From JANPIX01 sp031425195 (GTDB taxonomy: Bacteria; Pseudomonadota; Alphaproteobacteria; Rhodobacterales; Rhodobacteraceae), in assembly GCA_031425195.1 (NCBI GenBank), contig JANPIX010000024.1:82537-146536 (forward strand): a stretch of 64,000 nucleotides of DNA, read 5' to 3'. The position numbers and the translations under genes are program-made. Position 1 is the stretch's first letter. Each line of letters opens with the position of its first letter. Below the pieces are notes generated by a model. That model saw only the letters and a program-made list of their open reading frames with translations, ran no database searches and was not told the DNA's origin. Positions 52,211 to 61,153 of this stretch are shown one piece after another.

Positions 52211-52879
52211 ATGACTATTGCAAGCAAGATAGAACACTTCATGCTTCGGCTGATCAACAACGAACGCGCCGACGCGGGGCTCGACCCGCTTCGCCTGTCC
52301 AGTTCGCTGAACGCTGCGGCGGAAAAGCATACGGTCTGGATGCTGCGAAACGATGTGTTCGACCATACCGGCGCGGGTGGGTCGAATGGCGGGGACCGGA
52401 TGCAGGACGCAGGATACAAACTGCGCGGCGATTACAAGTGGGGCGAAAACATCGCGTTGCGCAGTCTGGGAGGGATTGAGGGGCTGCGGGACGATGTGCG
52501 CGACTTGCACAACCGCCTGATGGACAGCCCCGGCCACCGCGCCAACATTCTGGGCCGGGGTTTTGACGAAATCGGGATCGGGATCGAACGAGGAACGTTT
52601 CGCCTGAACGGATCGGACCTGAACGCGGTTGCCGTGACGCAGGATTTTGGCAGGACGGATGCAAACATCAGTCAATCCCCGCCCCCCGATGCCGACACAT
52701 TTGTTCTGCGGACCGCCTCGCCACTGGATGCGATGGTGGGGCAGAACGGGCGGTTGGACCTTGCCGCCACATTGGCAGGTTCGGGCGATCCGGCAGCTTG
52801 GATCAGTGCGCTGAACGATGCCGGTGATCAATTCGCGTTTGCTGCTCCGGTAGAGGATCGTGCCGTCTGGTTGCTGTGA
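52211..52879 (+). CDS. CAP/SCP-domain protein
   Basis: A 222-residue protein. The first about 140 residues form a CAP (SCP/PR1) domain: MLRLINNERADAGLDPLRLS, the His in AAAEKHTVWML, the region WGENIALRS, and HNRLMDSPGHRANILGRGFDEIGIGI. The N-terminus lacks a classical signal peptide, so export may be by another route or the start may differ (an ATG at 52190 adds 7 residues). A C-terminal about 80-residue stretch is unassigned. Function in bacteria is unknown; many marine relatives carry RTX repeats, which are absent here. Confidence 0.85.
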   Translation: MTIASKIEHFMLRLINNERADAGLDPLRLSSSLNAAAEKHTVWMLRNDVFDHTGAGGSNGGDRMQDAGYKLRGDYKWGENIALRSLGGIEGLRDDVRDLHNRLMDSPGHRANILGRGFDEIGIGIERGTFRLNGSDLNAVAVTQDFGRTDANISQSPPPDADTFVLRTASPLDAMVGQNGRLDLAATLAGSGDPAAWISALNDAGDQFAFAAPVEDRAVWLL

Positions 52880-52957
52880 CCGGGGTCAGACGATGTGATT
52901 GTTTTGCGGTGCCGGCAGACCTAATGTGCCTTTCCTGACAAAGCGAAAGGTCATTTC

Positions 52958-53569
52958 ATGAAACTTTTTCACTCTCATTCCTCCCCGTTCGTGCGCAAGG
53001 TGACCGTGTTGTTGCACGAAGCAGGTCAGGCCGGTGCGGTGGAGATGGAAACCGTTGCGGGAAGCCCGCTTGCCCCCGGATCGTTCCCTGTCGCGCTTAA
53101 TCCGCTGGGCAAGATACCTGCGTTGCTGACGGACGACGGTCAGGCGCTTTATGACAGCCGCGTGATCTGCCGGTATCTGGACGATCTGTTTCAGACCAGA
53201 CTTTACCCGCCGGCACAGGATCTTTGGCAGACGCTGACACTGGAGGCGCTGGCGGACGGTATTCTCGATGCGTCGGTTCTGATGCGCTATGAGGTGGTGG
53301 CTCGCCCCACTGAACATCAGGACGCTGCATGGCTGGAGGCGCAATGGTCCAAGGTTGCCCGCGCGCTCGACTCGCTTGAGGCAACGGGTGCGGCGCAACT
53401 GGAAGGCCCGTTGAACATCGGGCACATCGGGGTTGGCTGCGCGCTGGGTTATCTTGATTATCGGCACAGCAACCGCAACTGGGCCGAGGGTCGCCCCAAA
53501 CTTGCCGGTTGGTGGCGCAGGTTGTCTGCCCGTCCGTCATTCGCGATGACCGCCCCGCCCACCGCCTGA
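52958..53569 (+). CDS. Glutathione S-transferase family protein
   Basis: A 203-residue two-domain GST. The N-terminal thioredoxin-like half has SHSSPFVRKVTVLLHEAGQ (catalytic Ser/Cys region), NPLGKIPALLTDDG (cis-Pro) and YDSRVICRYLDD (glutathione-binding Asp/Ser). The C-terminal all-helical half has HIGVGCALGYLDYR. The substrate is unknown. AAAGG precedes the ATG. A gap of 222 bp without a gene separates it from petA. Confidence 0.92.
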   Translation: MKLFHSHSSPFVRKVTVLLHEAGQAGAVEMETVAGSPLAPGSFPVALNPLGKIPALLTDDGQALYDSRVICRYLDDLFQTRLYPPAQDLWQTLTLEALADGILDASVLMRYEVVARPTEHQDAAWLEAQWSKVARALDSLEATGAAQLEGPLNIGHIGVGCALGYLDYRHSNRNWAEGRPKLAGWWRRLSARPSFAMTAPPTA

Positions 53570-53791
53570 AAACCTGCGACCAAATGGCCGCCAGGCCAAC
53601 TGCGGCTTGACCCCGTGGCCTGCGGCTCCAATTTCGAGAATATCTGATCCGGTTGCGACATAAAGCGCCTGAAACCCCGCTGGACGACAACAGACATGTT
53701 GGCTAGAAGCAGGGCGTCAGACCTTGGGCTCTTTCCCGGGTCTAAACGTCATAAGGCCGCAAAAAGCGACCCCGCTCAAGGAGAAGAGCCC

Positions 53792-54355
53792 GTGTCCCAC
53801 GCTGACGACAAGCCAGGCACCCGCCGGGATTTCCTTTACTATGCAACCGCAGGCGCAGGCGCCGTGGCCGTTGGTGGTGCCGTTTGGCCGTTGGTCAATC
53901 AGATGAACCCGTCTGCGGATGTGCAGGCGCTTTCGTCGATTCCGGTGGACGTCAGCACCGTTGAACCCGGTATGCAGCTGACGGTGAAGTGGCTGGGCAA
54001 GCCTGTGTTCATCCGCCGCCGCACGCCCGAAGAGATTGAGGCCGCCCGCGCCGTGCCGCTGGCCGATCTGGTCGACCAAAAGGCCGAAAATGCGAACGCC
54101 GTTGAAGGTGCCGACGCATCGGATCAGAACCGCACGCTGGACGAAGCTGGCGAATGGCTGGTGATGATGGGGGTTTGCACCCACCTTGGCTGTGTTCCGA
54201 TCGGTGATGGTTCTGGCGATTTCGGCGGTTGGTTCTGCCCATGCCACGGGTCGCACTACGATACCGCCGGGCGCATCCGCAAAGGCCCGGCACCCCGTAA
54301 CCTGCCGGTTCCGGTGGCCGCGTTCATCGACGAAACCACTCTGCAGCTTGGTTAA
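53792..54355 (+). CDS. petA: Ubiquinol-cytochrome c reductase Rieske iron-sulfur subunit
   Basis: A 187-residue subunit of the bc1 complex, starting at GTG 53792 (MSHADDKPGTRRDFLYYA); AAGGAG precedes it. The twin-arginine motif GTRRDFLYY and the following helix AGAGAVAVGGAVWPLV act as Tat signal-anchor. The 2Fe-2S ligands lie in CTHLGC and CPCHGSHYD, followed by GRIRKGPAPRNLPVP. It moves electrons from ubiquinol to cytochrome c1. petA-petB-petC form one operon, with 11 bp between petA and petB. Confidence 0.98.
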   Translation: MSHADDKPGTRRDFLYYATAGAGAVAVGGAVWPLVNQMNPSADVQALSSIPVDVSTVEPGMQLTVKWLGKPVFIRRRTPEEIEAARAVPLADLVDQKAENANAVEGADASDQNRTLDEAGEWLVMMGVCTHLGCVPIGDGSGDFGGWFCPCHGSHYDTAGRIRKGPAPRNLPVPVAAFIDETTLQLG

Positions 54356-54366
54356 GGAACAGCAAA

Positions 54367-55704
54367 ATGGCCGGTATTCCGCACGATCATTACGAGCCAA
54401 AGTCCAACGGCGAAAAGTGGCTGAGCAAGCGCTTGCCGATTGTCGGGCTGATGTATGATGTCCTGACTTTTCCCACGCCGCGCAACCTGAACTGGATGTG
54501 GATCTGGGGTATCGTCCTGACGTTCTGCCTTGCCCTGCAGATCATCACTGGCATCGTGCTGGCGATGCACTACACCCCGCAAATTGACATGGCCTTTGCG
54601 TCGGTCGAACACATCATGCGCGATGTGAACGGCGGCTATATGCTGCGTTACCTTCACGCGAACGGGGCGTCACTGTTCTTTGTCGCCGTCTACCTGCACA
54701 TCTTCCGCGGCCTGTTCTATGGATCTTACAAGGCCCCGCGCGAAGTGACGTGGATCATCGGCATGCTGATTTACCTTGCCATGATGGCAACCGCGTTCAT
54801 GGGGTATGTGCTGCCCTGGGGACAGATGTCGTTCTGGGGTGCCACAGTGATCACCGGCCTGTTCGGAGCAATTCCGGGCGTTGGCCCGACAATTCAGGCG
54901 TGGCTGCTGGGTGGGCCGGCGGTCGACAATGCGACGCTGAACCGGTTCTTCAGCCTGCACTATCTGCTGCCGTTCATCATCGCCGGTCTGGTCGCCGTCC
55001 ACATCTGGGCGTTCCATACAACCGGCAACAACAACCCGACTGGCGTCGAAGTGCGCCGCACGTCGAAGGAAGAAGCGGAGCGGGATACCGTGCCCTTCTG
55101 GCCCTACTTCGTGATGAAAGACCTGTTTGCGCTGGCCGTCATTCTGGCGATCTTCTTTGCAGTCGTCGGTTTCATGCCGAACTACCTTGGCCACCCTGAC
55201 AACTATATCGAAGCGAACCCGCTTTCGACGCCTGCGCACATTGTGCCGGAATGGTACTTCCTGCCGTTCTACGCAATCCTGCGCGCCTTCACGGCCGACG
55301 TCTGGGTGGTGCAGATCGCCGAGTTCGTGTCGTTCGGTATCATCGACGCCAAGTTCTTTGGGGTTCTGGCCATGTTCGGTGCCATTGCAGTGATGGCTTT
55401 GGCACCGTGGCTTGACACATCGTCGGTGCGGTCTGGCCGTTACCGCCCGATGTTCAAGTGGTGGTTCGCCCTGCTGGTTGTCGACTTTGTTGTGCTGATG
55501 TGGGTCGGGGCAATGCCCGCTGAAGAACCCTATGCCACGATCAGTCTGATCGCCTCGGCCTACTGGTTCGCTTACTTTCTGGTCATTCTGCCCTTGCTGG
55601 GCGTGATCGAAAAGCCGGCCCTTCAGCCTGCGACAATCGAGGATGATTTCAATGCACATTATTCACCATCGACGGGCGGCACCAAGACCGTCGCGGCAGA
55701 GTGA
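54367..55704 (+). CDS. petB: Cytochrome b of the bc1 complex
   Basis: A 445-residue, eight-helix integral membrane subunit. The heme b His pairs are on helix B (MLRYLHANGASLFFVAVYLHIF) and helix D (SLHYLLPFIIAGLVAVHIWAF). The Qo-site motif PEWY is in AHIVPEWYFLPFYAILRA. The length matches full mitochondrial-type cytochrome b, not the split b6/subunit IV. It holds both quinone sites of the protonmotive Q cycle. RegA and FNR often control this operon in relatives, but no site was recognised here. Confidence 0.98.
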   Translation: MAGIPHDHYEPKSNGEKWLSKRLPIVGLMYDVLTFPTPRNLNWMWIWGIVLTFCLALQIITGIVLAMHYTPQIDMAFASVEHIMRDVNGGYMLRYLHANGASLFFVAVYLHIFRGLFYGSYKAPREVTWIIGMLIYLAMMATAFMGYVLPWGQMSFWGATVITGLFGAIPGVGPTIQAWLLGGPAVDNATLNRFFSLHYLLPFIIAGLVAVHIWAFHTTGNNNPTGVEVRRTSKEEAERDTVPFWPYFVMKDLFALAVILAIFFAVVGFMPNYLGHPDNYIEANPLSTPAHIVPEWYFLPFYAILRAFTADVWVVQIAEFVSFGIIDAKFFGVLAMFGAIAVMALAPWLDTSSVRSGRYRPMFKWWFALLVVDFVVLMWVGAMPAEEPYATISLIASAYWFAYFLVILPLLGVIEKPALQPATIEDDFNAHYSPSTGGTKTVAAE

Positions 55705-55719
55705 GTGAAAGGACGTATG

Positions 55720-56574
55720 ATGTTTCGTAATATCACTCTCGTTTCGGCTGTCGCTTTGGGTTTGTCGGCCGGAATGGCATCAGCAGAAGGTGCGGTCGTC
55801 CATATCGAAGACCACGCCTTTGCCCATGAAGGGCCGTTCGGCAAGTTTGACGAAATGCAGCTTCAGCGCGGTCTGCAGGTTTTCACCGAGGTCTGTGCAT
55901 CCTGCCACGGCCTGAAGTATGTGGCTGTGCGGACTTTGTCGGACGAAGGCGGTCCGAATATGCCGGAAGATCAGGTACGGGCCTATGCGTCGGACATACT
56001 GCTGCCAGTGACTGATCCTGTGACGGGCGAAGACAAGCCGCGTTCGCCCAATGACCGATTTCCGATGTCACAATTCGAAGGCGCACCTGATCTGAGCCTG
56101 ATGGTGAAGGCGCGGGCCGGTTTTCACGGGCCTTATGGTTCGGGGATCAACCAGTTGTTCCAAGGGACTGGCGGCGCAGAGTACATGTACAACCTTTTGA
56201 ACGGGTATGTTGATCCGCCGGCATGCGCGCCGGCTGACCAGGAAGGCTATTACAACATTGCCTTCGAAAAGGGTGCCATTCCCGAAAGCTGCAAGAATGA
56301 AGAGGGTCATTCGACCATTCCCGGAAGCTGGATTGCGATGCCGCCGCCCCTGTCCGACGATCTGGTGACTTATGCCGACGGCCATACGGCAACGACCGCT
56401 GCCATGGCGGAGGATGTGACCAGTTTCCTGACCTGGGCTGCCGAGCCAAAGATGATGGCGCGTAAACAGGCCGGGCTGACGGCAGTGATCTTCCTGTCGG
56501 TCTTGTCTGTCCTGCTTTATCTGTCGAACAAGCGGCTTTGGGCCGGGATCAAAGGTCGCAAGACGACTGTTTGA
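55720..56574 (+). CDS. petC: Cytochrome c1
   Basis: A 284-residue membrane-anchored c-type cytochrome. A signal peptide (ITLVSAVALGLSAGMASAE) is followed by DHAFAHEGPFGKFDEMQLQR and the heme attachment motif CASCH (CxxCH). A C-terminal helix, AGLTAVIFLSVLSVLLYLSNKRLW, anchors it. An adjacent ATG at 55717 is the alternative start. It passes electrons from the Rieske centre to soluble or membrane cytochrome c. Last gene of petABC, followed by a strong terminator. Confidence 0.97.
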   Translation: MFRNITLVSAVALGLSAGMASAEGAVVHIEDHAFAHEGPFGKFDEMQLQRGLQVFTEVCASCHGLKYVAVRTLSDEGGPNMPEDQVRAYASDILLPVTDPVTGEDKPRSPNDRFPMSQFEGAPDLSLMVKARAGFHGPYGSGINQLFQGTGGAEYMYNLLNGYVDPPACAPADQEGYYNIAFEKGAIPESCKNEEGHSTIPGSWIAMPPPLSDDLVTYADGHTATTAAMAEDVTSFLTWAAEPKMMARKQAGLTAVIFLSVLSVLLYLSNKRLWAGIKGRKTTV

Positions 56575-56598
56575 CCTGCGGTTCAAAGACACGATCAA

Positions 56599-56630
56599 AA
56601 GGCCCTTGTCCTGCGGACAGGGGCCTTTTT
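56599..56630. terminator. Bidirectional terminator between petC and thiQ
   Basis: AAGGCCCTTGTCC and GGACAGGGGCCTT form a 13-bp stem with a 3-base loop. Five T follow on the plus strand and four on the minus strand (AAAA before the stem), so it can end both petABC and thiBPQ transcripts. Confidence 0.88.
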
Positions 56631-56636
56631 GTTTGC

Positions 56637-57344
56637 TCAGCGTATTGCGCCGGGGCCAAGGTAGCGGCGCAACCCCTCGGGTGGGTTGGCGAACAGGGCA
56701 TCAGTGGCGACCGGCGGTTGAACAAGGCCGCCGTCAACCAATGCCGTCAGCGACGCGAAATGGCGCGCGTCTTGCGGGTCGTGCGTGACCATCAGGACCA
56801 GAGCGCCCGTGTCTGTCGCCACCTTTGCCACAAGATCCAGCATTTCGGTCTTGAGGCCGGGGCCAAGGGCGGAAAAAGGTTCGTCCAGCAAAAGGATGGG
56901 CCGTGCCCGCAACAGCACGCGCGCAAGTGCCGCGCGTCCGGCCTGCCCTCCTGAAACCTGACCCGGTTTGCGCGGGCCCATTCCCGCCAGCCCCACCCGG
57001 TCCATCGCCTCAGCAACGGCGTGATGTTGGTCGGGGCGCAGACGCAGTTTTGGTGACAAGGCCAGCCCGATGTTCTGCGCCAAAGTCAGATGGGGAAACA
57101 GGTTCTGATCCTGAAACAGAATACTGACCGGCCGCTCACCCGGCGGCAGTGCTGCGATGTCGTGGCCCTGCCACAGGATGCGTCCGGCGGTCGGGGGCAA
57201 AAATCCCGCTAAAGCAAGCAGCAGGGTCGATTTGCCTGATCCCGATGGCCCGACAAGCGCAATCCGCGCCGCTGCCGCAGCCGACCAGTTGGCAGACAGT
57301 CGAAAATCGCCCTGTTCCAGCACCAGCCCGTCAAACGTCAGCAT
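56637..57344 (-). CDS. thiQ: Thiamine ABC transporter ATP-binding protein
   Basis: A 235-residue ATPase. Walker A is GPSGSGKSTLLLALAGF, the signature VSGGQAGRAALARVLL, and Walker B LLLDEPFSALGPGLK. The DEPFSALGPGLK form and SILFQDQNLFPHLTLAQNIG (Q-loop) match ThiQ. The start overlaps the thiP stop by 14 bases. It powers uptake of thiamine (or its phosphates) through ThiP. The TPP riboswitch upstream of thiB supports the substrate. Confidence 0.94.
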   Translation of the reverse strand: MLTFDGLVLEQGDFRLSANWSAAAAARIALVGPSGSGKSTLLLALAGFLPPTAGRILWQGHDIAALPPGERPVSILFQDQNLFPHLTLAQNIGLALSPKLRLRPDQHHAVAEAMDRVGLAGMGPRKPGQVSGGQAGRAALARVLLRARPILLLDEPFSALGPGLKTEMLDLVAKVATDTGALVLMVTHDPQDARHFASLTALVDGGLVQPPVATDALFANPPEGLRRYLGPGAIR

Positions 57345-58854
57345 CGAGCCGCCCCCCGCGATCAAACAGCCAGAACAAGGCAAAACTGCCCGCCATGAGG
57401 ATCAGCGAGGCACCTGCCGCCGTGTCGATCTGGTAGGCACCCATCAACCGCTGGATCACCAAGGGCAGCGTGGCCGAACCTTCCCCCGCAAACAGCGCGA
57501 TGGCGCCAAGGTCGCCCATCGACAGGGCCGCCGTCACCCCCAGCGCAAAGCCAAGCGGCCGTTGCAAGCGCGGCAAGACGACAAGCCTGACCAATGTCCA
57601 GCCTCCCATGCCAAGAGACCCTGCCAGGCGGCCGTAGCCGAGTTCGATGGCCCGCACGTCGGGCAGCAGCAGGCGATAGGCAAATGGCAGTGCCAGCGTG
57701 GCGTTGACCAGAATGGTCAGGGGCAGGGCCACAGTGGACGGGCTGACAAATGGATAGATCACGACGAACAGCCCGGTGCCGAGCACCAACGACGATGCGG
57801 TCATTGGCAGCACAGCCACTACATCAAAGCCGCGCGCGCCGCGCGATACAGGCAAGGCGAGCATCAGCGCCCCTGCCACTGCAAGCAACGCTGCTGTGAC
57901 CGATGTGAGCGATGATCGCAGCAACGCCAGCCAAACCTGCGACGGCATGTCTGCAAGGCCGGGAAGCCCCCTAAACACTGCGGCTGCCACCGGCAGGGCG
58001 ATGAAAAGACCCGCCCCTAGGATAACCGCGCCATCAACGATCAATCGCCAGCCCTGTGGCGGGAACATTGAGATGGGCCTGTCCATGCCTGCGCCGAACG
58101 CCCAATCTACGGTGACAAACTGAACCAGCAGAATGGCAACCGCGCACAAACCCATTTGCAGAAGGGCCAGCATTGCGGCACCGGGCAAATCGAATTCGAA
58201 CCGGACAGCCTGATAGATTGCCAGTTCGATTGTTGTCGCGCGCGGACCGCCACCCAGTGTGAGGGCAATGGTAAAGCTCGTCAGGCACACGAGGAATATC
58301 GTCAGAACAGCGCCGGGCAGCACGCTGCGCAGCATGGGAAGTTCCAGATGCCGCCAATGCGCGCCTGCGTCAAACCCAAGCGACAGGGCAAGGCGTGTCC
58401 TCTCGGCCGGGATGGCGCGCCAGCCTTGCAGGATGATGCGGATGGCAAGGGGAAGGTTCAGAAAAAGGTGGGCCAGAACCACGCCCTGAATTCCGAACAG
58501 ATCAGGCACGGGAAGGCCCGTCTTGGCAAGCCAACCCCCCGGCCCAAAGATTGCCAGAACACCCATCACGACAACCAGAACCGGCAACAGGAAAGGTGCC
58601 CCCATCAGCGTGATCAAGAGATCACGCCTCGCAAACCGTCGGCGTGCAAGCGCCCGCGCGATGGGGATTGCGAAAATGACGGACGAAAGCGCGGACAGTG
58701 ACGCCTGCGCCAAGGTAAATCGCATTGCGGCGAGATCGGCAAAGTCCAGTGTACCGCCACCGCGTGCAAGCAGAACAGGCACTGGCCCCAAAATAAGGGC
58801 CAGCACCAATGTGGCGACGACAAGCGCGCCTATTGCGACAGGGCGGCGCGCCAT
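57331..58854 (-). CDS. thiP: Thiamine ABC transporter permease
   Basis: A 507-residue protein made of two fused permease domains with about twelve helices. Each half has an EAA-type loop (RTRLALSLGFDAGAHWRHLELPML and IELGYGRLAGSLGMGGWTLVRL). The late segment LFAGEGSATLPLVIQRLMGAYQ is typical of ThiP. It lies between thiB (25-base overlap) and thiQ (14-base overlap), so the three are strongly coupled. Confidence 0.94.
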   Translation of the reverse strand: MARRPVAIGALVVATLVLALILGPVPVLLARGGGTLDFADLAAMRFTLAQASLSALSSVIFAIPIARALARRRFARRDLLITLMGAPFLLPVLVVVMGVLAIFGPGGWLAKTGLPVPDLFGIQGVVLAHLFLNLPLAIRIILQGWRAIPAERTRLALSLGFDAGAHWRHLELPMLRSVLPGAVLTIFLVCLTSFTIALTLGGGPRATTIELAIYQAVRFEFDLPGAAMLALLQMGLCAVAILLVQFVTVDWAFGAGMDRPISMFPPQGWRLIVDGAVILGAGLFIALPVAAAVFRGLPGLADMPSQVWLALLRSSLTSVTAALLAVAGALMLALPVSRGARGFDVVAVLPMTASSLVLGTGLFVVIYPFVSPSTVALPLTILVNATLALPFAYRLLLPDVRAIELGYGRLAGSLGMGGWTLVRLVVLPRLQRPLGFALGVTAALSMGDLGAIALFAGEGSATLPLVIQRLMGAYQIDTAAGASLILMAGSFALFWLFDRGGRLDADV

Positions 58855-59816
58855 TCGTCCAGTGCCGGGCCACGGGCAGATTGCGCTTCGGTCGCGGAAA
58901 GCAGCAATGACTTTTCAGGTTGCAACAAGGTTTCGAACCCTTTTGGGAGGCCAGCGGCAGGTGTCTTTGCGGGATACATCCAGTTGGTCGTGATCAACCC
59001 GGTCTGAACGCCGTCCGTCAACATGAAGGCAAGGAAGGTATCCGCGAGGGCGGGCTGGTCGCTGCCAGCAAGTTTGCCCATCACCTCTACCTGAAGATAA
59101 TGGCCGTCCGTGAACGGCGCTGCCGATTTTGTGGCGTCGGATTCCGCGATCAGGTGATAGGCAGGCGAGGTGGTATAAGACAACACCATGTCGGCCTGCC
59201 CGTCGGTGAACATGCCGTAAGCCTCGGACCAGCCGGGGGTTACGGTCAGAACGTTGTCTGCCAGATCGGTCCAAAGCGCGCTGGCCCCGTCGCCATAAGC
59301 CGCCTTGACCCACAACAGCAGACCAAGGCCCGGCGTCGACGAACGGGGGTCCTGGATGACGATCTTCAGATCCGAAGCAGCCAGTTCGGCGAACGAAGTG
59401 GGCGGGCTGGCCAGTTTGGTGTTGTCATACACAAAGGCGAACCAGCCCCAGTCATAGGGAAGGAAGTTCGCATCATCGAAGGGGACAGGCAAAGTTGTCG
59501 CGACCGTCTGGCCATGCGGTGCGAACAGGCCGGTTGCCGTGGCTTGTGCCGTCAGACTGGTATCAAGGCCAAGCACGACGTCGGCATCAGAAGCGGAGCC
59601 TTCCAGTTGCAGCCGGGCCAGCAGCGCCGCCCCGTCACCCGCGCCAGTGAACACCAGATCGCAGGCGCATGTCGCCTCGAACGCCTTTTCGATGGCCGGG
59701 CCCGGGCCCCATTCGGAAACAAAACTGTCATAGGTCAGCACGTTCAACGTCGGGGTTTCCGCTGCGGCCACAGTTGCCACACACAAGAAACCCGCCGCAA
59801 AGATTGGTGTTTTCAT
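58830..59816 (-). CDS. thiB: Thiamine-binding periplasmic protein
   Basis: A 328-residue binding protein. A signal peptide (FAAGFLCVATVAAAE) precedes the mature start TPTLNVLTYDSFVSEWGPGPAIEKAFE, the ThiB/TbpA signature. LPYDWGWFAFVYDNTKL and TPGLGLLLWVKAAYGD line the binding pocket region in the family. The ATG at 59816 is preceded by GGAG; a further upstream ATG falls in the riboswitch expression platform. First gene of thiBPQ. Confidence 0.94.
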   Translation of the reverse strand: MKTPIFAAGFLCVATVAAAETPTLNVLTYDSFVSEWGPGPAIEKAFEATCACDLVFTGAGDGAALLARLQLEGSASDADVVLGLDTSLTAQATATGLFAPHGQTVATTLPVPFDDANFLPYDWGWFAFVYDNTKLASPPTSFAELAASDLKIVIQDPRSSTPGLGLLLWVKAAYGDGASALWTDLADNVLTVTPGWSEAYGMFTDGQADMVLSYTTSPAYHLIAESDATKSAAPFTDGHYLQVEVMGKLAGSDQPALADTFLAFMLTDGVQTGLITTNWMYPAKTPAAGLPKGFETLLQPEKSLLLSATEAQSARGPALDEWRAALSQ

Positions 59817-59862
59817 CACACGCTCCATCTGCGACAGGCGGAGAACGGGGGGCACCATGCCC

Positions 59863-59950
59863 CAACCTTCCCTCCGCCGGTCTTAACCGGTTCAGGTTCA
59901 ACGGGTCCGCATTTCTGCATCTCAGCCACTGAAGGCACCCCGAGGTGACG
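59863..59950 (-). promoter_or_regulatory. TPP riboswitch (THI element) controlling thiBPQ
   Basis: Read on the minus strand the aptamer shows CGGGGTGCC, GGCTGAGATG, ACCCGTTGAACCTGA and the late GCGGAGGGAAGGT, all universally conserved in TPP riboswitches, with P1 formed by ACCT and AGGT. Downstream, GGGGCATGGTGCCCC forms a 6-bp hairpin (59849-59863), and CTCCGCC (59838-59844) can pair with GGCGGAG of the aptamer (59871-59877), giving a plausible switch between ligand-bound and free folds. TPP binding is expected to lower thiBPQ expression. Confidence 0.96.
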
Positions 59951-60042
59951 TGCAACATAGGCTTGCCTTTGGCAGGTGCAAGCCGAAAAGCCTTGAGGCG
60001 AGGCGCGCGCCCCGGTATCCCCGAACCGCAAGGGAGACGGTG

Positions 60043-61146
60043 ATGAGTTTCAATACATTCGGCCACATGTTCCGTGTCACGACCTGGGGCGAAAGCCACG
60101 GCCCGGCCATCGGGGCCACGGTGGACGGCTGCCCGCCGGGGGTGGCACTGTCGGAAGCTGACATTCAGCCGTGGCTGGACGCCCGCAAACCGGGCCAGAA
60201 CAAGTTCACCACCCAGCGCCGCGAAGAGGATGCCGTGCGCATCCTGTCAGGCGTGTTCGAGGGACGCACGACAGGCACGCCCCTGCAGTTGATGATCGAA
60301 AACACGGATCAGCGGTCAAAGGATTACGGCGACATCGCCCAAAGTTTTCGGCCGGGCCATGCCGATATCACCTATCATCAGAAATACGGCGTACGGGATT
60401 ATCGCGGCGGCGGGCGGTCATCGGCACGCGAAACCGCGTCGCGTGTCGCCGCCGGGGGGGTGGCCCGGGCGGTTTTGGCAGGGCTACTGCCAGATTTGCG
60501 CATTACCGGGTATATGACGCAGATGGGCCCGCGTGGGATTGACCGTCAAAGGTTTGATCGCGACCAGATTGCCCAGAACCCGTTCTGGTGCCCCGATGCG
60601 GTGGCGGCAGCGGAATGGGCGCTTTATCTTGATGATCTGCGGCGCGACCACAACTCGGTCGGTGCGGTGATCGAAATGGTGGCAAGCGGTGTTCCCGCCG
60701 GCCTAGGCGCACCGCTGTACGGTAAACTCGACAGCGATCTTGCCAGCGCCATGATGTCGATCAACGCCGTCAAGGGTGTTGAAATTGGCGATGGCATGGC
60801 CGCCGCCACACTGACCGGCACAGACAATGCCGACGAAATCCGCATGGGTCCGAATGGGCCGGAGTTTCTGTCAAACCATGCTGGCGGAATTCTTGGGGGA
60901 ATTTCAAGCGGGCAGGATGTGGTTGTGCGTTTTGCCGTCAAACCGACATCGTCGATCCTGTCACCGCGCCGCACCATCAACGCCCAGGGGGATGAGATTG
61001 ATCTGATCACCAAGGGGCGTCACGACCCCTGTGTCGGCATCCGCGCCGTGCCGGTTGCCGAGGCGATGATGGCATGCGTGTTGCTGGACCATGTGCTGCG
61101 CGATCGTGCGCAAACGGGCGGCGAGCGGGGCGTCATCGGGCGTTAG
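60043..61146 (+). CDS. aroC: Chorismate synthase
   Basis: A 367-residue enzyme converting EPSP to chorismate with reduced FMN. Signature segments are GESHGPAIGATVDGCPPG, RPGHADITYHQKYGVRDYRGGGRSSARET and GILGGISSGQDVVVRFAVKPTSS. AAGGGAGA precedes the ATG at 60043. It faces away from the thiamine operon, whose riboswitch occupies the gap, and is convergent with the tauE-like gene (7 bp). Confidence 0.97.
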   Translation: MSFNTFGHMFRVTTWGESHGPAIGATVDGCPPGVALSEADIQPWLDARKPGQNKFTTQRREEDAVRILSGVFEGRTTGTPLQLMIENTDQRSKDYGDIAQSFRPGHADITYHQKYGVRDYRGGGRSSARETASRVAAGGVARAVLAGLLPDLRITGYMTQMGPRGIDRQRFDRDQIAQNPFWCPDAVAAAEWALYLDDLRRDHNSVGAVIEMVASGVPAGLGAPLYGKLDSDLASAMMSINAVKGVEIGDGMAAATLTGTDNADEIRMGPNGPEFLSNHAGGILGGISSGQDVVVRFAVKPTSSILSPRRTINAQGDEIDLITKGRHDPCVGIRAVPVAEAMMACVLLDHVLRDRAQTGGERGVIGR

Positions 61147-61153
61147 GACCGCG

